From Yersinia hibernica (GTDB lineage: Bacteria; Pseudomonadota; Gammaproteobacteria; Enterobacterales; Enterobacteriaceae): a stretch of 64,000 bases of DNA. Positions within the stretch are counted from its first letter, which is position 1, and every line of letters begins with the position of its first letter. Under the pieces are notes generated by a model, which was given only the letters and a program-made list of their open reading frames with translations, had not been told where the DNA came from and did not search any database. Both the position numbers and the translations under genes were made by a program. Of the stretch, positions 19,868 to 29,945 are shown piece by piece. The DNA lies in contig NZ_CP032487.1 in NCBI RefSeq assembly GCF_004124235.1, positions 3,534,001-3,598,000 on the forward strand, written 5' to 3'.

Positions 19868-20560
19868 TCAGTGTTTATGGTCGTGGTCGTGGTCGCCGTG
19901 GCTATGACTGTGGTCGTGGTCATGGCTATGCGAATGTCCGTCGCCGTGGGAATGAATCGCGTGAACATGTAAGCCGGAGCCATGGGGTTCATCCAATGGG
20001 CTGGCGACATGAACATGAGTATCGGTATCTTCCGCCCCGCCAAACAACAGTCGGGCTTCAGAATTACTGAGTAACGGTAAAATTTCCGCCCCCTTCACAA
20101 AACGGAAAGGCAAATGCTGGAAACCATGAGTTCTCATGACAGAATCCATCATGGTAGTCGCCACCGTCAGCGGGACATACACCTCATTATTTTTCGTGAC
20201 CGCCTTCCAGTGCTGGTTGCCCAAAGCATGCCCCAGCTCAAAGCAGGTTTTAATCAATTCATCCGGTGAACGGCTTTTCAGCTCACTCAGGTCAATGACC
20301 ATGACATCACGTAAGTTGATCTGCACCACCACGGCAACACGGTTTTTTTCATCCCATGCCAGCACATCACCATCAGCCAGAACAACGTGTCGGTCGAGTG
20401 AAATACCGAGATCCAACCCCTGAGAGCTGAGTTTACGACAGCGGCTTTTTTGCGCTTCTCGTTGATCCAAAATCAAGAGATCAAAAGTGGCGTCTTTAAG
20501 CTTTTCCTGCCAAACCGGATCCTTTTTCACATTGCCAAGAATGTGCTCTATCAAAATCAT
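19868..20560 (-). CDS. ureE: Urease nickel metallochaperone UreE with His-rich tail
   Basis: A 230-aa Ni2+ carrier. The N-terminal domain starts [20 protein letters not shown]; the central metal-binding fold contains [20 protein letters not shown], whose His is the conserved interface ligand. The last ~55 residues are a dense His/Asp/Gly/Ser tail (repeats such as [20 protein letters not shown]), able to bind several nickel ions. The length exceeds tail-less UreE proteins (about 150) because of this extension. It lies 218 bp after ureC. The coding DNA of the tail is a low-complexity repeat (about 19870-20020). Confidence 0.95.
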   Translation of the reverse strand: MILIEHILGNVKKDPVWQEKLKDATFDLLILDQREAQKSRCRKLSSQGLDLGISLDRHVVLADGDVLAWDEKNRVAVVVQINLRDVMVIDLSELKSRSPDELIKTCFELGHALGNQHWKAVTKNNEVYVPLTVATTMMDSVMRTHGFQHLPFRFVKGAEILPLLSNSEARLLFGGAEDTDTHVHVASPLDEPHGSGLHVHAIHSHGDGHSHSHDHDHSHSHGDHDHDHKH

Positions 20561-20778
20561 GTTATTGACTCCTTGCCTGTATTTTTGGCAAAAGCCAGTT
20601 GCCCACAGTCATGAAATCCGTTTCTATGCCCCGCATCCCAGTGATTGTTCGCGGCTCATCCTTGAGCCTGATGACACTGACCATGGGCAAGCTGAAGACT
20701 TAATAAACTGGGCGGGTATAAATCAATACGCGCCCAGACGCTGCCATTAACTAAAACCTTCGCTCACTAAATCCTTTA

Positions 20779-22497
20779 CTAACCAAAGAAATAGCGTTGA
20801 TTCATTGACGCAGTCTCAATCGGCTCACAGGTGGCATGTACGCCATCCACTTTCACCGCGAAGGTTTCAGGATCCACTTCAATGTGTGGTGTTTGGTCAT
20901 TACGCACCAAGTCATGTTTAGAGATGGTACGGCAGTTTTTAACCGCCATAACCTGGCGCTCTAGCCCTGCTTTCTCTTTCACGCCATCATCCAGTGCGGC
21001 CTGAGAAACGAAGGTGACGCAGGTGTCTTGCAGGGTTTTACCCATGGCACCAAACATTGGGCGATAAAACACCGGTTGTGGTGTTGGCAGTGATGCGTTC
21101 GGATCACCCATCGCAGCCCAGTTGATCATGCCGCCTTTGATAACCAGTTTAGGTTTCGCGCCGAAGAAGCGCGGATCCCACAACACCAGGTCGGCCATTT
21201 TGCCCACTTCAACAGAGCCAATAACATGGCTGACACCTTGGGCGATAGCCGGGTTAATCGTGACTTTGGCGACATAGCGCAAGACACGGAAGTTATCGTT
21301 ACCGGCAGCATCTTCTGGTAATTTGCCGCGCGATGCTTTCATCGCATTGGCTGTTTGCAGAATACGCAACCAGTTTTCGCCAACACGCCCCATGGCTTGC
21401 GAGTCACTGGAGAACATGGAGATAACCCCCATATCGTGCAGAACGTTCTCTGCCGCGATAGTTTCCGGACGCACACGGCTTTCAGCGAAGGAGACATCCG
21501 CAGGCACATTCGGGTTGAGGTTATGACACACCATAATCATGTCAAACAGTTCGGCTTGGCTGTTAACACCGTATGGCAGGGTCGGGTTAGTCGAACTTGG
21601 CAAGACGTTAGGTTGGCTAGCAACACGAATGATATCCGGCGCATGACCACCACCCGCACCTTCAGTATGGAAGGTATGGATAGTGCGGCCCTCGAAGGCA
21701 TCAATGGTATCTTCTACATAACCACATTCGTTCAGACTATCTGTATGCACAGAAACCTGAATATCCATTTCATCCGCCATCCGCAATGAATGTCGTATGG
21801 CGTTTGCGGTCGCACCCCAGTCTTCGTGAACTTTATAGCCAGCAATACCAGCAATGGCTTGTTCGATTAAAGGGCCACGTCCGTAAGAGTTACCTTTACC
21901 CAGAAGACCAATGTTGACCGGCAGACCTTCAACAGAGCGCAGCATCTGACGAATGTTCCATGGGCCAGGGGTCACCGTGGTACCGTTCGTCCCATCCGTT
22001 GGGCCAATACCGCCCCCAAAGAAGGTGGTCACACCATTGGATAATGCATGGTATGCCTGCTGTGGAGAAATGAAGTGAATATGGCTATCAATACCGGCGG
22101 CAGTCAGAATCAAATGCTCACCAGAGATGGCATCGGTGCTCACCCCGACCACTAATCCCGGAGTGACGCCGTCCATAACCCCTGGGTTACCACTTTTGCC
22201 AATACCGGCAATTTTGCCATCACGGATACCGACGTCGGCTTTAATAACCCCTAAGCGGGCATCAACAATGGTGACGTTAGTGATGACTAAATCCAGTACA
22301 CCGTTATCGCGGGTCAGATGGTTATTCGCCCCCATCCCATCGCGCAATGACTTTCCGCCGCCGTAAACTGACTCTTCACCATATCCGCGCAGATCTTTTT
22401 CAATTTCGATAAATAGATTGGTGTCACCCAAGCGGATTTTATCGCCAGTCGTTGGGCCAAATAGACCCGCGTATTCTTGCCGAGAAATTTGAGGCAT
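20779..22497 (-). CDS. ureC: Urease alpha subunit UreC (catalytic)
   Basis: A 572-aa nickel amidohydrolase subunit converting urea to ammonia and carbamate. Nickel and catalytic residues follow the Klebsiella pattern with an offset of five: His139 and His141 (DSHIHF), carbamylated Lys222 (YKVHEDWG), His251 (VHTDSLNE), His277 ([14 protein letters not shown]), His325 and Asp365 (SSDSQAMG). The flap motif reads MVCHNL, whereas most neutral ureases have MVCHHL, so position 326 is Asn. This kind of change is associated with acid-active ureases in Yersinia and Morganella. Genes ureA and ureB lie upstream as separate ORFs, the usual enterobacterial arrangement. Confidence 0.97.
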   Translation of the reverse strand: MPQISRQEYAGLFGPTTGDKIRLGDTNLFIEIEKDLRGYGEESVYGGGKSLRDGMGANNHLTRDNGVLDLVITNVTIVDARLGVIKADVGIRDGKIAGIGKSGNPGVMDGVTPGLVVGVSTDAISGEHLILTAAGIDSHIHFISPQQAYHALSNGVTTFFGGGIGPTDGTNGTTVTPGPWNIRQMLRSVEGLPVNIGLLGKGNSYGRGPLIEQAIAGIAGYKVHEDWGATANAIRHSLRMADEMDIQVSVHTDSLNECGYVEDTIDAFEGRTIHTFHTEGAGGGHAPDIIRVASQPNVLPSSTNPTLPYGVNSQAELFDMIMVCHNLNPNVPADVSFAESRVRPETIAAENVLHDMGVISMFSSDSQAMGRVGENWLRILQTANAMKASRGKLPEDAAGNDNFRVLRYVAKVTINPAIAQGVSHVIGSVEVGKMADLVLWDPRFFGAKPKLVIKGGMINWAAMGDPNASLPTPQPVFYRPMFGAMGKTLQDTCVTFVSQAALDDGVKEKAGLERQVMAVKNCRTISKHDLVRNDQTPHIEVDPETFAVKVDGVHATCEPIETASMNQRYFFG

Positions 22498-22585
22498 CTG
22501 TCGCTCCTTTCTTTTTCCGGTGCGTGTAATGGATTCTCTAATTACACGTATGCGAATTTCGATGATTTTTCATTGAGATAAGGTG

Positions 22586-23023
22586 TTATTTAGACGATGA
22601 TTTGAAACCACGTGCAGCCGCACGGCGGATAGCCTCAAGCTTGTCCGGGCGCACACTATTCGGCACCACCCCTTCACCAGTCCAACCATCCACCAGGTTG
22701 TTAAAGCCATACAGTGTTTGCTTGCCACCAAAAGGAATTAATGACACTTCAGTTTCATCACCGGGCTCAAAACGGATCGCGGTTGTTGAAGAGATATTCA
22801 GTCTTTTGCCATAAGCCGCAGTACGGTCAAACTCCAGTGCGCGGTTAGCTTCAAAGAAGTGGAAATGAGAACCAACCTGAATGGGTCGGTCACCCGTATT
22901 GCGGACTTTAACTTTAGTAACCGGTTTATTCTCATTAAAGGTGATTGGGGTATCAGCTAAAATGCAACCGCCGAGTGGGGTATTCTGTTCTGCATTATCT
23001 TTAGTGCTTTTCTTCGCGCTCAT
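22586..23023 (-). CDS. ureB: Urease beta subunit UreB
   Basis: A 145-aa structural subunit of the UreABC trimer. Family motifs: [40 protein letters not shown] with the conserved [36 protein letters not shown] [20 protein letters not shown], and [13 protein letters not shown]. An N-terminal extension of about 17 charged residues ([15 protein letters not shown]) precedes the conserved part and is longer than in Klebsiella UreB. It lies 53 bp after ureA. Confidence 0.95.
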   Translation of the reverse strand: MSAKKSTKDNAEQNTPLGGCILADTPITFNENKPVTKVKVRNTGDRPIQVGSHFHFFEANRALEFDRTAAYGKRLNISSTTAIRFEPGDETEVSLIPFGGKQTLYGFNNLVDGWTGEGVVPNSVRPDKLEAIRRAAARGFKSSSK

Positions 23024-23076
23024 GCTTTAATCCTCTGCAATATTCAGTTCAGGTTTTACTCGCATGTTGCCGTCAC

Positions 23077-23379
23077 TCATTTAATAGGGTCGTGTACTGT
23101 GACCAAACGGCTGCCGTCAGTAAAAATTGCTTCGACCTGAACATTTGGAATCAGATCTGCCACCCCGTCCATCACATCATCTTTAGTGAGAACTTTACTG
23201 GCTTCTTTCATCACATCTTCGACGGATTTGCCATCTCTGGCCCCCTCCATTGCAGTCACTGTGATAATAGAAACGGCTTCCGGATAATTGAGTTTCAAGC
23301 CACGCGCTTTGCGTTTGAACGCCACATCAGACAACGTGTAGATCATGAGCTTTTCAACTTCTCTTGGGGTGAGCTGCAT
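23077..23379 (-). CDS. ureA: Urease gamma subunit UreA
   Basis: A 100-aa structural subunit and the first gene of the urease operon. It begins [20 protein letters not shown] and continues [29 protein letters not shown], ending [23 protein letters not shown], all diagnostic for UreA. The ATG is preceded by an AGGAGGG site. About 1.15 kb of gene-poor DNA upstream should contain the operon promoter. Confidence 0.96.
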   Translation of the reverse strand: MQLTPREVEKLMIYTLSDVAFKRKARGLKLNYPEAVSIITVTAMEGARDGKSVEDVMKEASKVLTKDDVMDGVADLIPNVQVEAIFTDGSRLVTVHDPIK

Positions 23380-24533
23380 AAGCCCTCCTGTATCTGGTTA
23401 AGAAAGTGAAAGTGAGAAAAACAACCTACTAGCCCTATAACTAGTCTTGTCTATGAAGGGTTATCCCTTGTTATTACTGATAAATATCGGTTTCTAACAT
23501 CTGTTAATGAGAATATTTCAGAATTTAAACGCATCCTCCGGTCTATCTTGTTAGATTCTTCGTTTGAATTCTGATGTGACATTTTAATTACCATCAACCG
23601 GCTACCCGATATTTTTCCTGTAATCCTTAATATCGAACAACTCACTGAAAAAAACAGAACCGCCCCCCATAGCAGATAACTGCAACAGGGGAATATAGAC
23701 GTTATCCCGTCGGGTTCATTTGTGTGATGATTTTTTCGGGTAGGTATTTTTTACCGCGTTTAGTTATATCAATCAATAGCAAAAGAGTATTCATTAATAT
23801 TTTTTTACTAAAATAGAAAAGAGCTACTGCATTTATCCACAGTAAGCAATACATAGGAAAACCAATTAATCGTCTGCGTTCTATAGCTAATGTCATAGCT
23901 ACTAAATCCCTGTATTTAATACTCAATTGTGGTCTATTTTTTTGTTGTATAGGCGCCTATAAATCAATAAATTGCTATAAAAAAATCATCTCTAACCAAT
24001 ATAGACCAAAAACTGTAAAATTCATCATTAATTGCAAATTTAATAAAAAGAGCTATGTGCCATCGGCATCAAAACAAAAACTTACAAATAAAATCAATCA
24101 GTTAATTGACATCTTTTGTGAGTTTCAATTTGAAAAATAAAGTATTTGTGGAGAGATTCCCGTGATGTTTTATGCTAAAAAAGCATCACGCAAAAACTAG
24201 ATGGTGAGAAATACAAGGAAATCCTGCCTAAAAAATGGTGTATAGAAACACATACTAGGATTATTTTTACATCCAGAATTAAATTTAAATTCACTATAAC
24301 TGAATATTTTCTGACGCCGTGGATTAAGTGGTGAAAATGTACCCACCCGTAGAAATCATGGCTATCCTTCAATCAAGTAGATATTTATTTTGGTTATTTT
24401 AAAATTACGTGATCTTAATCAAGATATTTATAACCTTAAATCCATAAAAAGCCCTACACCTTGGGCCTCTATCACGCTAAATTATTATTCCACTGTTAAG
24501 ATTTCATTTACCTTCTATTATTTGTCACAATAT
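23380..24533. other. Gene-poor AT-rich region upstream of ureA
   Basis: 1154 bp between ureA and the ABC transporter. Two short reverse ORFs (23451-23645 and 23702-23926) lack good start sites or family motifs and are doubtful; the second contains a hydrophobic stretch. A palindrome around 24162-24190 pairs GTGATG/CATCAC and ATGCT/AGCAT. The urease promoter is presumably near 23380-23500, but I could not fix its boxes. No NikR-like site was seen here by eye. Confidence 0.45.
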
Positions 24534-25199
24534 TTATCTTGTTTTTATCATTGCTAACCCGAGGTGAGGCTTAGCCAGGCTAGGTGGATAAAGCGGCTTT
24601 TTATTCTCTCTTTGCGGGATCCAAATACGCGAACACACTTTTTCTAATAAGGATTTGTTGTGACTGAAAACAATTAATCCTAACGGGCGTCTAGCAGACT
24701 CTTCCAATAAAACTTGCCAGATTTGTGCCTGAACGCGCGCGTCCAGTTGCGCGGTAACTTCATCGGCAATCAAATATTGGGTTCGGGGATCTAAGGCCCG
24801 CAACAGCGCAATACGCGCTAATTCTCCGCCAGAAAGTTCATCAGGTCGGCGCTTTAACCAGTCCGGATTAACAACCATTCGCTCAAGCCACTGGGCATCG
24901 GGTCGCCAGGCATCGTGCAGACTTTCTCCGGTTGTCCGGTAAGGATTGAAACTTTGTTCGGGATGCTGGGGCACCAATTGTATGGGGCAATAGCCTTTTT
25001 TCGCCAGCGGCGCGCCCTCGATGGAAATTTGCCCTGATGTGGCCGACTGCCATTGCGCCAACACCCGCCCTAAGGTGGTTTTGCCAAAACCACTGGGCGC
25101 TGAAATTCCCAATCGCTCTCCCGGTGCCAAGGAAAATGAGACTGAGTCCCACAGACATTTTCCCCCTTGTTCAATGGTCAGGTTGTCGACACTAAACAT
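24534..25199 (-). CDS. yntE: Nickel/peptide-type ABC transporter ATP-binding protein (YntE)
   Basis: A 221-aa ATPase subunit of a NikABCDE/DppABCDF-type importer. Walker A is SAPSGFGKTT (residues about 35-44), the ABC signature is LSGGELARIALLRAL, and Walker B is QYLIADEVTAQLD. VPQHPEQSFNP is the Q-loop region. The start overlaps the upstream ATPase gene by 8 nt. It is the last gene of the five-gene leftward operon. In Yersinia this locus next to urease is described as a nickel importer (Ynt). Substrate assignment here rests on position, length and family. Confidence 0.85.
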   Translation of the reverse strand: MFSVDNLTIEQGGKCLWDSVSFSLAPGERLGISAPSGFGKTTLGRVLAQWQSATSGQISIEGAPLAKKGYCPIQLVPQHPEQSFNPYRTTGESLHDAWRPDAQWLERMVVNPDWLKRRPDELSGGELARIALLRALDPRTQYLIADEVTAQLDARVQAQIWQVLLEESARRPLGLIVFSHNKSLLEKVCSRIWIPQRENKKPLYPPSLAKPHLGLAMIKTR

Positions 25200-25998
25200 A
25201 TTCTGCCACCTCCGTGGGCGATATCGGCTGGCTGACGAATTGCTGCTCCGGCAAGGCCGCCCACAGTGATTGCAACCACGGGCTCCCCTCGTTGTTCTTC
25301 AGCTCATCAGCACTCAATGTTTCGTGCAATTCACCTTGATGCAATACTGCAATTTTATCAGCAAAGCGCGCCGCCAGCGCCAAGTCATGTGTAACCCATA
25401 AAATACCGCGCCCTTGCTGACAAAAAGCGCGCAAATGCGTTAATAACTGGCAAGCATGCTCATCATCCAACCATGAAGTCACTTCATCCGCTAAGATGTA
25501 GCGGGCATTGGTCAAGGTCGCACAACTGGTCAGCACACGTTTTGCCATGCCACCGGAGAGTTGGCGAGGAAAATCATGGACTAACCCCGGCGCCAGATTA
25601 TAGGTTTGCAACTGCATCGCGACATCCTCCAGCTTTAACTTAACGCCGCTGAGTTGCGCCGCTCGAGTCATTTGCGAACCCACTTTTATCAAAGGATTCA
25701 GCGCACTCACCCCTTGTGGGACATAACATAAGGTTTTACCACGCCGCTCGATTTTATCTTGCGCACACAAGACTTCTCCATCCAGGATAATCTCGCCATG
25801 ACAGCGCATGTTCTCCGGCAATAAGCCCAGTGCACTTTGCAATAACAGACTTTTACCCTCACCACTGCCGCCCACGAGCGCGACCAACTCCCCGGGATTC
25901 ACCTCCAAAGAAATATTGCTCAATAAAGGGTGCCAGGTTTTTCGGCCTAGCCAGCGATAATGGGCAACATCAATGGCAAACCTTGAAAATTTCAACAT
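25192..25998 (-). CDS. yntD: Nickel/peptide-type ABC transporter ATP-binding protein (YntD)
   Basis: A 268-aa ATPase subunit. Walker A ALVGGSGEGKSLLLQSALGL, Q-loop YVPQGVSALNPLIKVG, signature RQLSGGMAKRVLTSCATLTN and Walker B ARYILADEVTSWLDDEH are all clear. It pairs with the following ATPase to drive the two permeases. It starts directly at the permease stop (shared boundary at 25998) and overlaps the next gene, indicating tight translational coupling. Confidence 0.86.
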   Translation of the reverse strand: MLKFSRFAIDVAHYRWLGRKTWHPLLSNISLEVNPGELVALVGGSGEGKSLLLQSALGLLPENMRCHGEIILDGEVLCAQDKIERRGKTLCYVPQGVSALNPLIKVGSQMTRAAQLSGVKLKLEDVAMQLQTYNLAPGLVHDFPRQLSGGMAKRVLTSCATLTNARYILADEVTSWLDDEHACQLLTHLRAFCQQGRGILWVTHDLALAARFADKIAVLHQGELHETLSADELKNNEGSPWLQSLWAALPEQQFVSQPISPTEVAEYV

Positions 25999-26804
25999 CA
26001 GGTTATCCTCACCCAGAGTTGTTGTAGTGATCGAGCAAACTGGTCAAATATCAGCACCAACCCGACCAAAATCAGTCCTGGGAAAAATGCCAGCCACCAT
26101 GCCCCGCTGCTCAGATAACGCAGTGCATCTGCCAATAAAATCCCCAGCGATGGCTCATGAGGTGACAAGCCAAACCCCAGAAAACTGAGCGCGGCGCTGT
26201 GTAACACCGCATGGGGGAACATCAGTAGCGTCCCAACAATCCATTGTGGTAGTAATAACGGTAGCAGATGGTGACGCCAACGGTAAAAATTGCTGTTACC
26301 CAGCCGATGCGAGAGCATCACATAATCAGTCTCCCGAATACGTAAAATCTCGGCACGTAAAATCAAAGCAAGTTTTGGCCAATGAGTGAGGGCCACCGCC
26401 AGAATCACCCCGTTTTTTCCGCCTCCCAGTGTGAAACAAATCAGCACTAACAATAATAAGTGCGGTAAGGCCAGCATGCTGTCAATTAATCCGCGGATCA
26501 GATAATCCAACGTTTTATTCACCGAACATAAACTGGCACTCAGCATCGCCAGCAGGCCGCTGGCAAAAGCGGCAACCAAGCCAATTTGCAAACTGGTAGT
26601 CATGCCTTGAAAACAGCGCAACCACAGGTCGCGGCCTAAGCTGTCAGTGCCAAACCAATAGGCCAATGACGGCGGCTGGCGGCGAGCCATTAAATCCATC
26701 TGAATTTCAACGGGATATATTGCCCAGCCGTAGATAATTAAAATGGATAATAGTGCCAATGAAACAAAAAGCCGGAACAAAGCTCGGTTTGGGTTATAAG
26801 TCAT
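25998..26804 (-). CDS. yntC: Nickel/peptide-type ABC transporter permease (YntC)
   Basis: A 268-aa inner-membrane subunit with about six hydrophobic segments (NikC/DppC type). RQPPSLAYWFGTDSLGRDLW is the typical DppC N-terminal motif, and LSFLGFGLSPHEPSLGILLA is the conserved region after the EAA loop. It overlaps the preceding permease by 4 nt (26801-26804). Confidence 0.87.
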   Translation of the reverse strand: MTYNPNRALFRLFVSLALLSILIIYGWAIYPVEIQMDLMARRQPPSLAYWFGTDSLGRDLWLRCFQGMTTSLQIGLVAAFASGLLAMLSASLCSVNKTLDYLIRGLIDSMLALPHLLLLVLICFTLGGGKNGVILAVALTHWPKLALILRAEILRIRETDYVMLSHRLGNSNFYRWRHHLLPLLLPQWIVGTLLMFPHAVLHSAALSFLGFGLSPHEPSLGILLADALRYLSSGAWWLAFFPGLILVGLVLIFDQFARSLQQLWVRIT

Positions 26805-27784
26805 AATTGTCGCGCCGCCCCCCTATTCAAGCGGTGTAACAGTGCGTTGGCAATACTATTACCGCAAAAGACCAAGATGGCGCAAAACATTACAATCCCC
26901 ATTAATAGCGGAATATCGCCGTGTAACCCGGCATCAATGGTGGCCTGCCCCAACCCTGGGTAGGCAAAGACTTTTTCTGCTAATAAAGACCCGCCCAATA
27001 ATTCACCCACAGAGGCAAATTGCAGACACAACGCCGGTGTAATGGCATGGCGCAAGATATGGAAATTGACCAATGGCCATCCTTTATCCCCCTGCGCTCG
27101 TGCGTAGCGAATAAACTCACTGTTCATCACTTCAGCGACTCGGGCTCGGGTATGCAAAGCAATATTCCCAACCCCCAGTAATCCTAAAGCCAGCATTGGC
27201 AAGATGAGATGATGCAGTTTGTCACTCCAGCTGGCAGTTTGTGCGTTACTCCCGGGTGTCCATGCACAGCAAATAGGGGCCCAATTCAGTTTCACTGCAA
27301 ATAATGACAACAGTAATAAACCAATCCAGAAAGTCGGTAATGACGCCAATAAATATGACAAACTTGAAATAACCCGATCCGGCCAACGATTGAGATAGCG
27401 GCCCGCCGTCAAGCCCAGCAGTAGCCCGACAATGCCCGAGAATAACCATGCCGAAAATAGCAATGCAAACGAGGTAGTAAAACGTTCACCAATGACTTGT
27501 GACACCGGCGCGTTGTACAACATCGAGTAACCGAAATCCCCTTGTAGAACTTGGGTAAACCAGTGCAGAAAACGCTGCCATAATGGTAAGTCCAGCCCCC
27601 AGCGCGCCGCAATCAGTGGGTACTGTTCCGGCGGCACATGCAGCAGATCACTGCCGATATAGGCACGTATTGGGTCAACTGGCGAGAAACTCAGCAGCGT
27701 GAACGTGCCTACTGCCGTCACCAGCAGCAGGCAAGCTAAACGCAGGGCAAACAGCGAAATCCCCTTCATTACTGACAGGTCCAT
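26801..27784 (-). CDS. yntB: Nickel/peptide-type ABC transporter permease (YntB)
   Basis: A 327-aa inner-membrane subunit of the NikB/DppB type. It has an N-terminal membrane helix, FSPVDPIRAYIGSDLLHVPP, and LDLPLWQRFLHWFTQVLQGD FGYSM, the family hallmark. The EAA-like region contains HTRARVAEVMNSEFIRYARAQG. About six membrane segments are visible. It overlaps the end of the binding-protein gene by 16 nt. Confidence 0.87.
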   Translation of the reverse strand: MDLSVMKGISLFALRLACLLLVTAVGTFTLLSFSPVDPIRAYIGSDLLHVPPEQYPLIAARWGLDLPLWQRFLHWFTQVLQGDFGYSMLYNAPVSQVIGERFTTSFALLFSAWLFSGIVGLLLGLTAGRYLNRWPDRVISSLSYLLASLPTFWIGLLLLSLFAVKLNWAPICCAWTPGSNAQTASWSDKLHHLILPMLALGLLGVGNIALHTRARVAEVMNSEFIRYARAQGDKGWPLVNFHILRHAITPALCLQFASVGELLGGSLLAEKVFAYPGLGQATIDAGLHGDIPLLMGIVMFCAILVFCGNSIANALLHRLNRGAARQL

Positions 27785-29346
27785 TTCCAGCTATCAAGGC
27801 TATTAAGTAGTGACCAAGAGCCGTGAATCTCCGGCGCTGCTTTACCTAAATCGACGCAATTATTGGCCAGGTAAGTATGCTGAATATTCAGCAACCATGC
27901 CCAGGCAGCATCACCCCGGATACCAGCACCGGTCGCCCCATCCCAGTCCACTTCCTGCCAAAATGGCACCGCTTGCTCCCAGGTTGGGGCATCCAGCGCT
28001 TGTTGCAAATGTTTATCAACCACAGGGTTTTGGTAGTAGCCCGGGTTATAATATTCCACGCCAGCGGCTTTACTGCTGTAGTGATGGTACAGCTCCATCG
28101 GGTCTAGGCTGCCCCAGCCAAACAGGGTTGGATTAGCATGCATATTACGCTCTACGGTTTCCCAGCTGCCGGACTTCAAATCAACCTCAATGCCAATCGG
28201 TTTAAGCATGGAACGTACCGCCTGCGCCAAGTCACGCCGAGTGGTATCGCCGCTGGTATACCACAGTGTGATTTTGGCCGGAACACCCTGTTTTTCTCTG
28301 ATCCCCGCACTGTTTAGCTGCCAGCCCGCCTGCTCCAATATCTGTTTGGCTTTCTCAATATCGCCATCTTTGATAGCGGAGTCCGGGTTATTCCATGGCA
28401 GCCCCTGAACTCCGGTATAAGCCGGAATGGCATGGCCTTCCATGATTTGGTCAGCCAGCAGTTGGCGGTTGATGGCATAGTTAATGGCGCGGCGAATCGC
28501 GACATCGGCGGTAACATCATTACCAATCGGATAACCATGCATATCCTTTTTGCCCGCTGGAGTGGTCGGGAACACAATCCCCCGGTTTTCCACACTCGGT
28601 CTGACCCATAACTTCATGTTATTCACCGGGCCAACAGCCATAGATGGAGGAATACGAACTACACCTAGTTGCCCACTTTGGGCAGCGGCAAAAGCACTGT
28701 CTTCGTCAAGGAAGACAAAAATCAACTTGTCGAAATCATTTTTATTACCCGCATAGTAAGGGTTCGCTTCAACAATCATTTGTTGACCCGGCTGGAAACT
28801 GACTAAGCGGTACGGGCCAGCACCAATCGGCTTTTGCGCATAGGTTTTAGCATTATATTTATCAGCAGAAACAATCCCCAATGAGCCCAAAACGTTCACG
28901 AAGGTACTTTGTGGCGCTTTGAGTTGAACACGAACATTGAGGGGGTCAATTTCCTCTGCGCTGAGGAAGTTCCCCATATCCACCTTACCGCCGCTGGCGG
29001 CAGCATTGTTATAGGTGAATACCACATCTTTGGCGGTCAAAGGGGAGCCGTCAGAAAACTTGAGGTCAGGTTTGAGTGTCAGAGTCCAAGTTTTACCATC
29101 GTCACTGGTTTTATAATCACTCAGCAAAAAACCCGTCCAACTTAGGTCTTCGTTTTGTTTGAGTAACGGGCTATGCAGCAGCAGATAACTACCATGACTC
29201 CACCCTAACATGGGGTCAAAACCCTCGGTCGGTTCATCACCGATAGCCAATTGTAATGTGTGATTGGCCGCGCTGGCCGGAACAGAAAAAGCACTTAATA
29301 GAGCGGCGGTTAGTAAGGTATTTCGGAGCCATAGACGTTTAGACAT
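27769..29346 (-). CDS. yntA: Periplasmic binding protein of the nickel-type ABC transporter (YntA)
   Basis: A 525-aa exported solute-binding protein, family 5 (NikA/DppA/OppA). The signal peptide is about residues 1-26 (TLLTAALLSAFSVPASA). The mature part has GDEPTEGFDPMLGW, LLKQNEDLSWTGFLLSDYKT, LKFSDGSPLTAKDVVFTYNN and PIGAGPYRLVSFQPGQQ, the usual order of SBP_bac_5 motifs. As first gene of the operon beside urease it most likely binds chelated Ni2+, as shown for the Yersinia Ynt system; a peptide ligand cannot be excluded from sequence alone. The upstream region contains a NikR-like palindrome. Confidence 0.87.
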   Translation of the reverse strand: MSKRLWLRNTLLTAALLSAFSVPASAANHTLQLAIGDEPTEGFDPMLGWSHGSYLLLHSPLLKQNEDLSWTGFLLSDYKTSDDGKTWTLTLKPDLKFSDGSPLTAKDVVFTYNNAAASGGKVDMGNFLSAEEIDPLNVRVQLKAPQSTFVNVLGSLGIVSADKYNAKTYAQKPIGAGPYRLVSFQPGQQMIVEANPYYAGNKNDFDKLIFVFLDEDSAFAAAQSGQLGVVRIPPSMAVGPVNNMKLWVRPSVENRGIVFPTTPAGKKDMHGYPIGNDVTADVAIRRAINYAINRQLLADQIMEGHAIPAYTGVQGLPWNNPDSAIKDGDIEKAKQILEQAGWQLNSAGIREKQGVPAKITLWYTSGDTTRRDLAQAVRSMLKPIGIEVDLKSGSWETVERNMHANPTLFGWGSLDPMELYHHYSSKAAGVEYYNPGYYQNPVVDKHLQQALDAPTWEQAVPFWQEVDWDGATGAGIRGDAAWAWLLNIQHTYLANNCVDLGKAAPEIHGSWSLLNSLDSWKWTCQ

Positions 29347-29773
29347 GAATTATCCTTTGATAAATTAGCTAGCAAATATAGCGCATTGCCTGTCAGACCA
29401 AGATTCAATAAGTAATTAAGCGTAGCACTAAACATTAATATGGGTAACATACACCTTACCTAGCATTAAAAACCAATTTTTCCTTCATTTATTAGTGTTT
29501 TAAAGTATTTATGTGACAAATTCCAGATTTAGATGAGGAAAATCAAAAAAAACCGAGATGGAAATAAAATAAATTATAAATAAAATTGATCTGCATCTAT
29601 AAAAACCACGGAAAAATATACAGATTAAAATGGTAGAAATAAGCGTTATCATGCAACTTAACAGCAAAAACCACCTATTAGTTCTTGGCTAACAAGAGAT
29701 TTAGCCTATTGATTAGGCTGCTTATTAGTTAGTCTATTTAATCAGAACGCTGAGTAAGAGTTTAATCTCTGGC

Positions 29774-29801
29774 GTATGATTATTTCTCCGAATAATCATA
29801 G
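29774..29801. promoter_or_regulatory. Candidate NikR operator upstream of the nickel ABC operon
   Basis: GTATGA (29774-29779) and TCATAG (29796-29801) are separated by exactly 16 bp. This is one mismatch from the known NikR operator GTATGA-N16-TCATAC. The inner bases also pair (ATTATT/AATAAT), so the element could alternatively act as a hairpin. It lies about 430 bp before yntA, which would be repressed by nickel-loaded NikR. No nikR gene is in the window. Confidence 0.45.
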
Positions 29802-29890
29802 AGAGCAAGGCTCAATAAGGTAATCTCTAACAACAGAGATTATCCGCTAATTAAAATCTATCATAACGTGGGGGACGAGAGTGATTAAAT

Positions 29891-29916
29891 AGACATTCCT
29901 GTATAAAGGAATGTCT
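29891..29916 (-). terminator. Hairpin terminator after the 29946-30755 gene
   Basis: AGACATTCCT / AGGAATGTCT, a 10-bp stem with a 6-nt loop, 30 bp past the stop codon of the minus-strand gene. The T-run on the minus strand is short and interrupted. Confidence 0.65.
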
Positions 29917-29945
29917 TTAATGATCAATCTAGAATTGATTACTTT

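Larger units (their letters stand above)
29347..29945. other. Long hairpin-rich leader/intergenic region upstream of yntA
   Basis: About 600 bp with no ORF of note. It contains inverted repeats at about 29703-29719 (AGCCT/AGGCT), 29774-29801 (NikR-like), 29819-29845 (GGTAATCTCT/AGAGATTATCC) and a terminator at 29891-29916. If the yntA promoter lies near the palindrome at 29774, the mRNA leader would be about 430 nt. Confidence 0.55.

Noticed and set aside
19868..20020. Tandem repeat / CRISPR-like pattern
   Set aside because: It is the His-rich tail coding sequence of ureE; short GTGGTC/ATG-type codon repeats, with no spacers.
23702..23926. 74-codon reverse ORF with a hydrophobic stretch
   Set aside because: It needs a TTG start, has no clear ribosome site, and the composition matches the surrounding AT-rich non-coding DNA.
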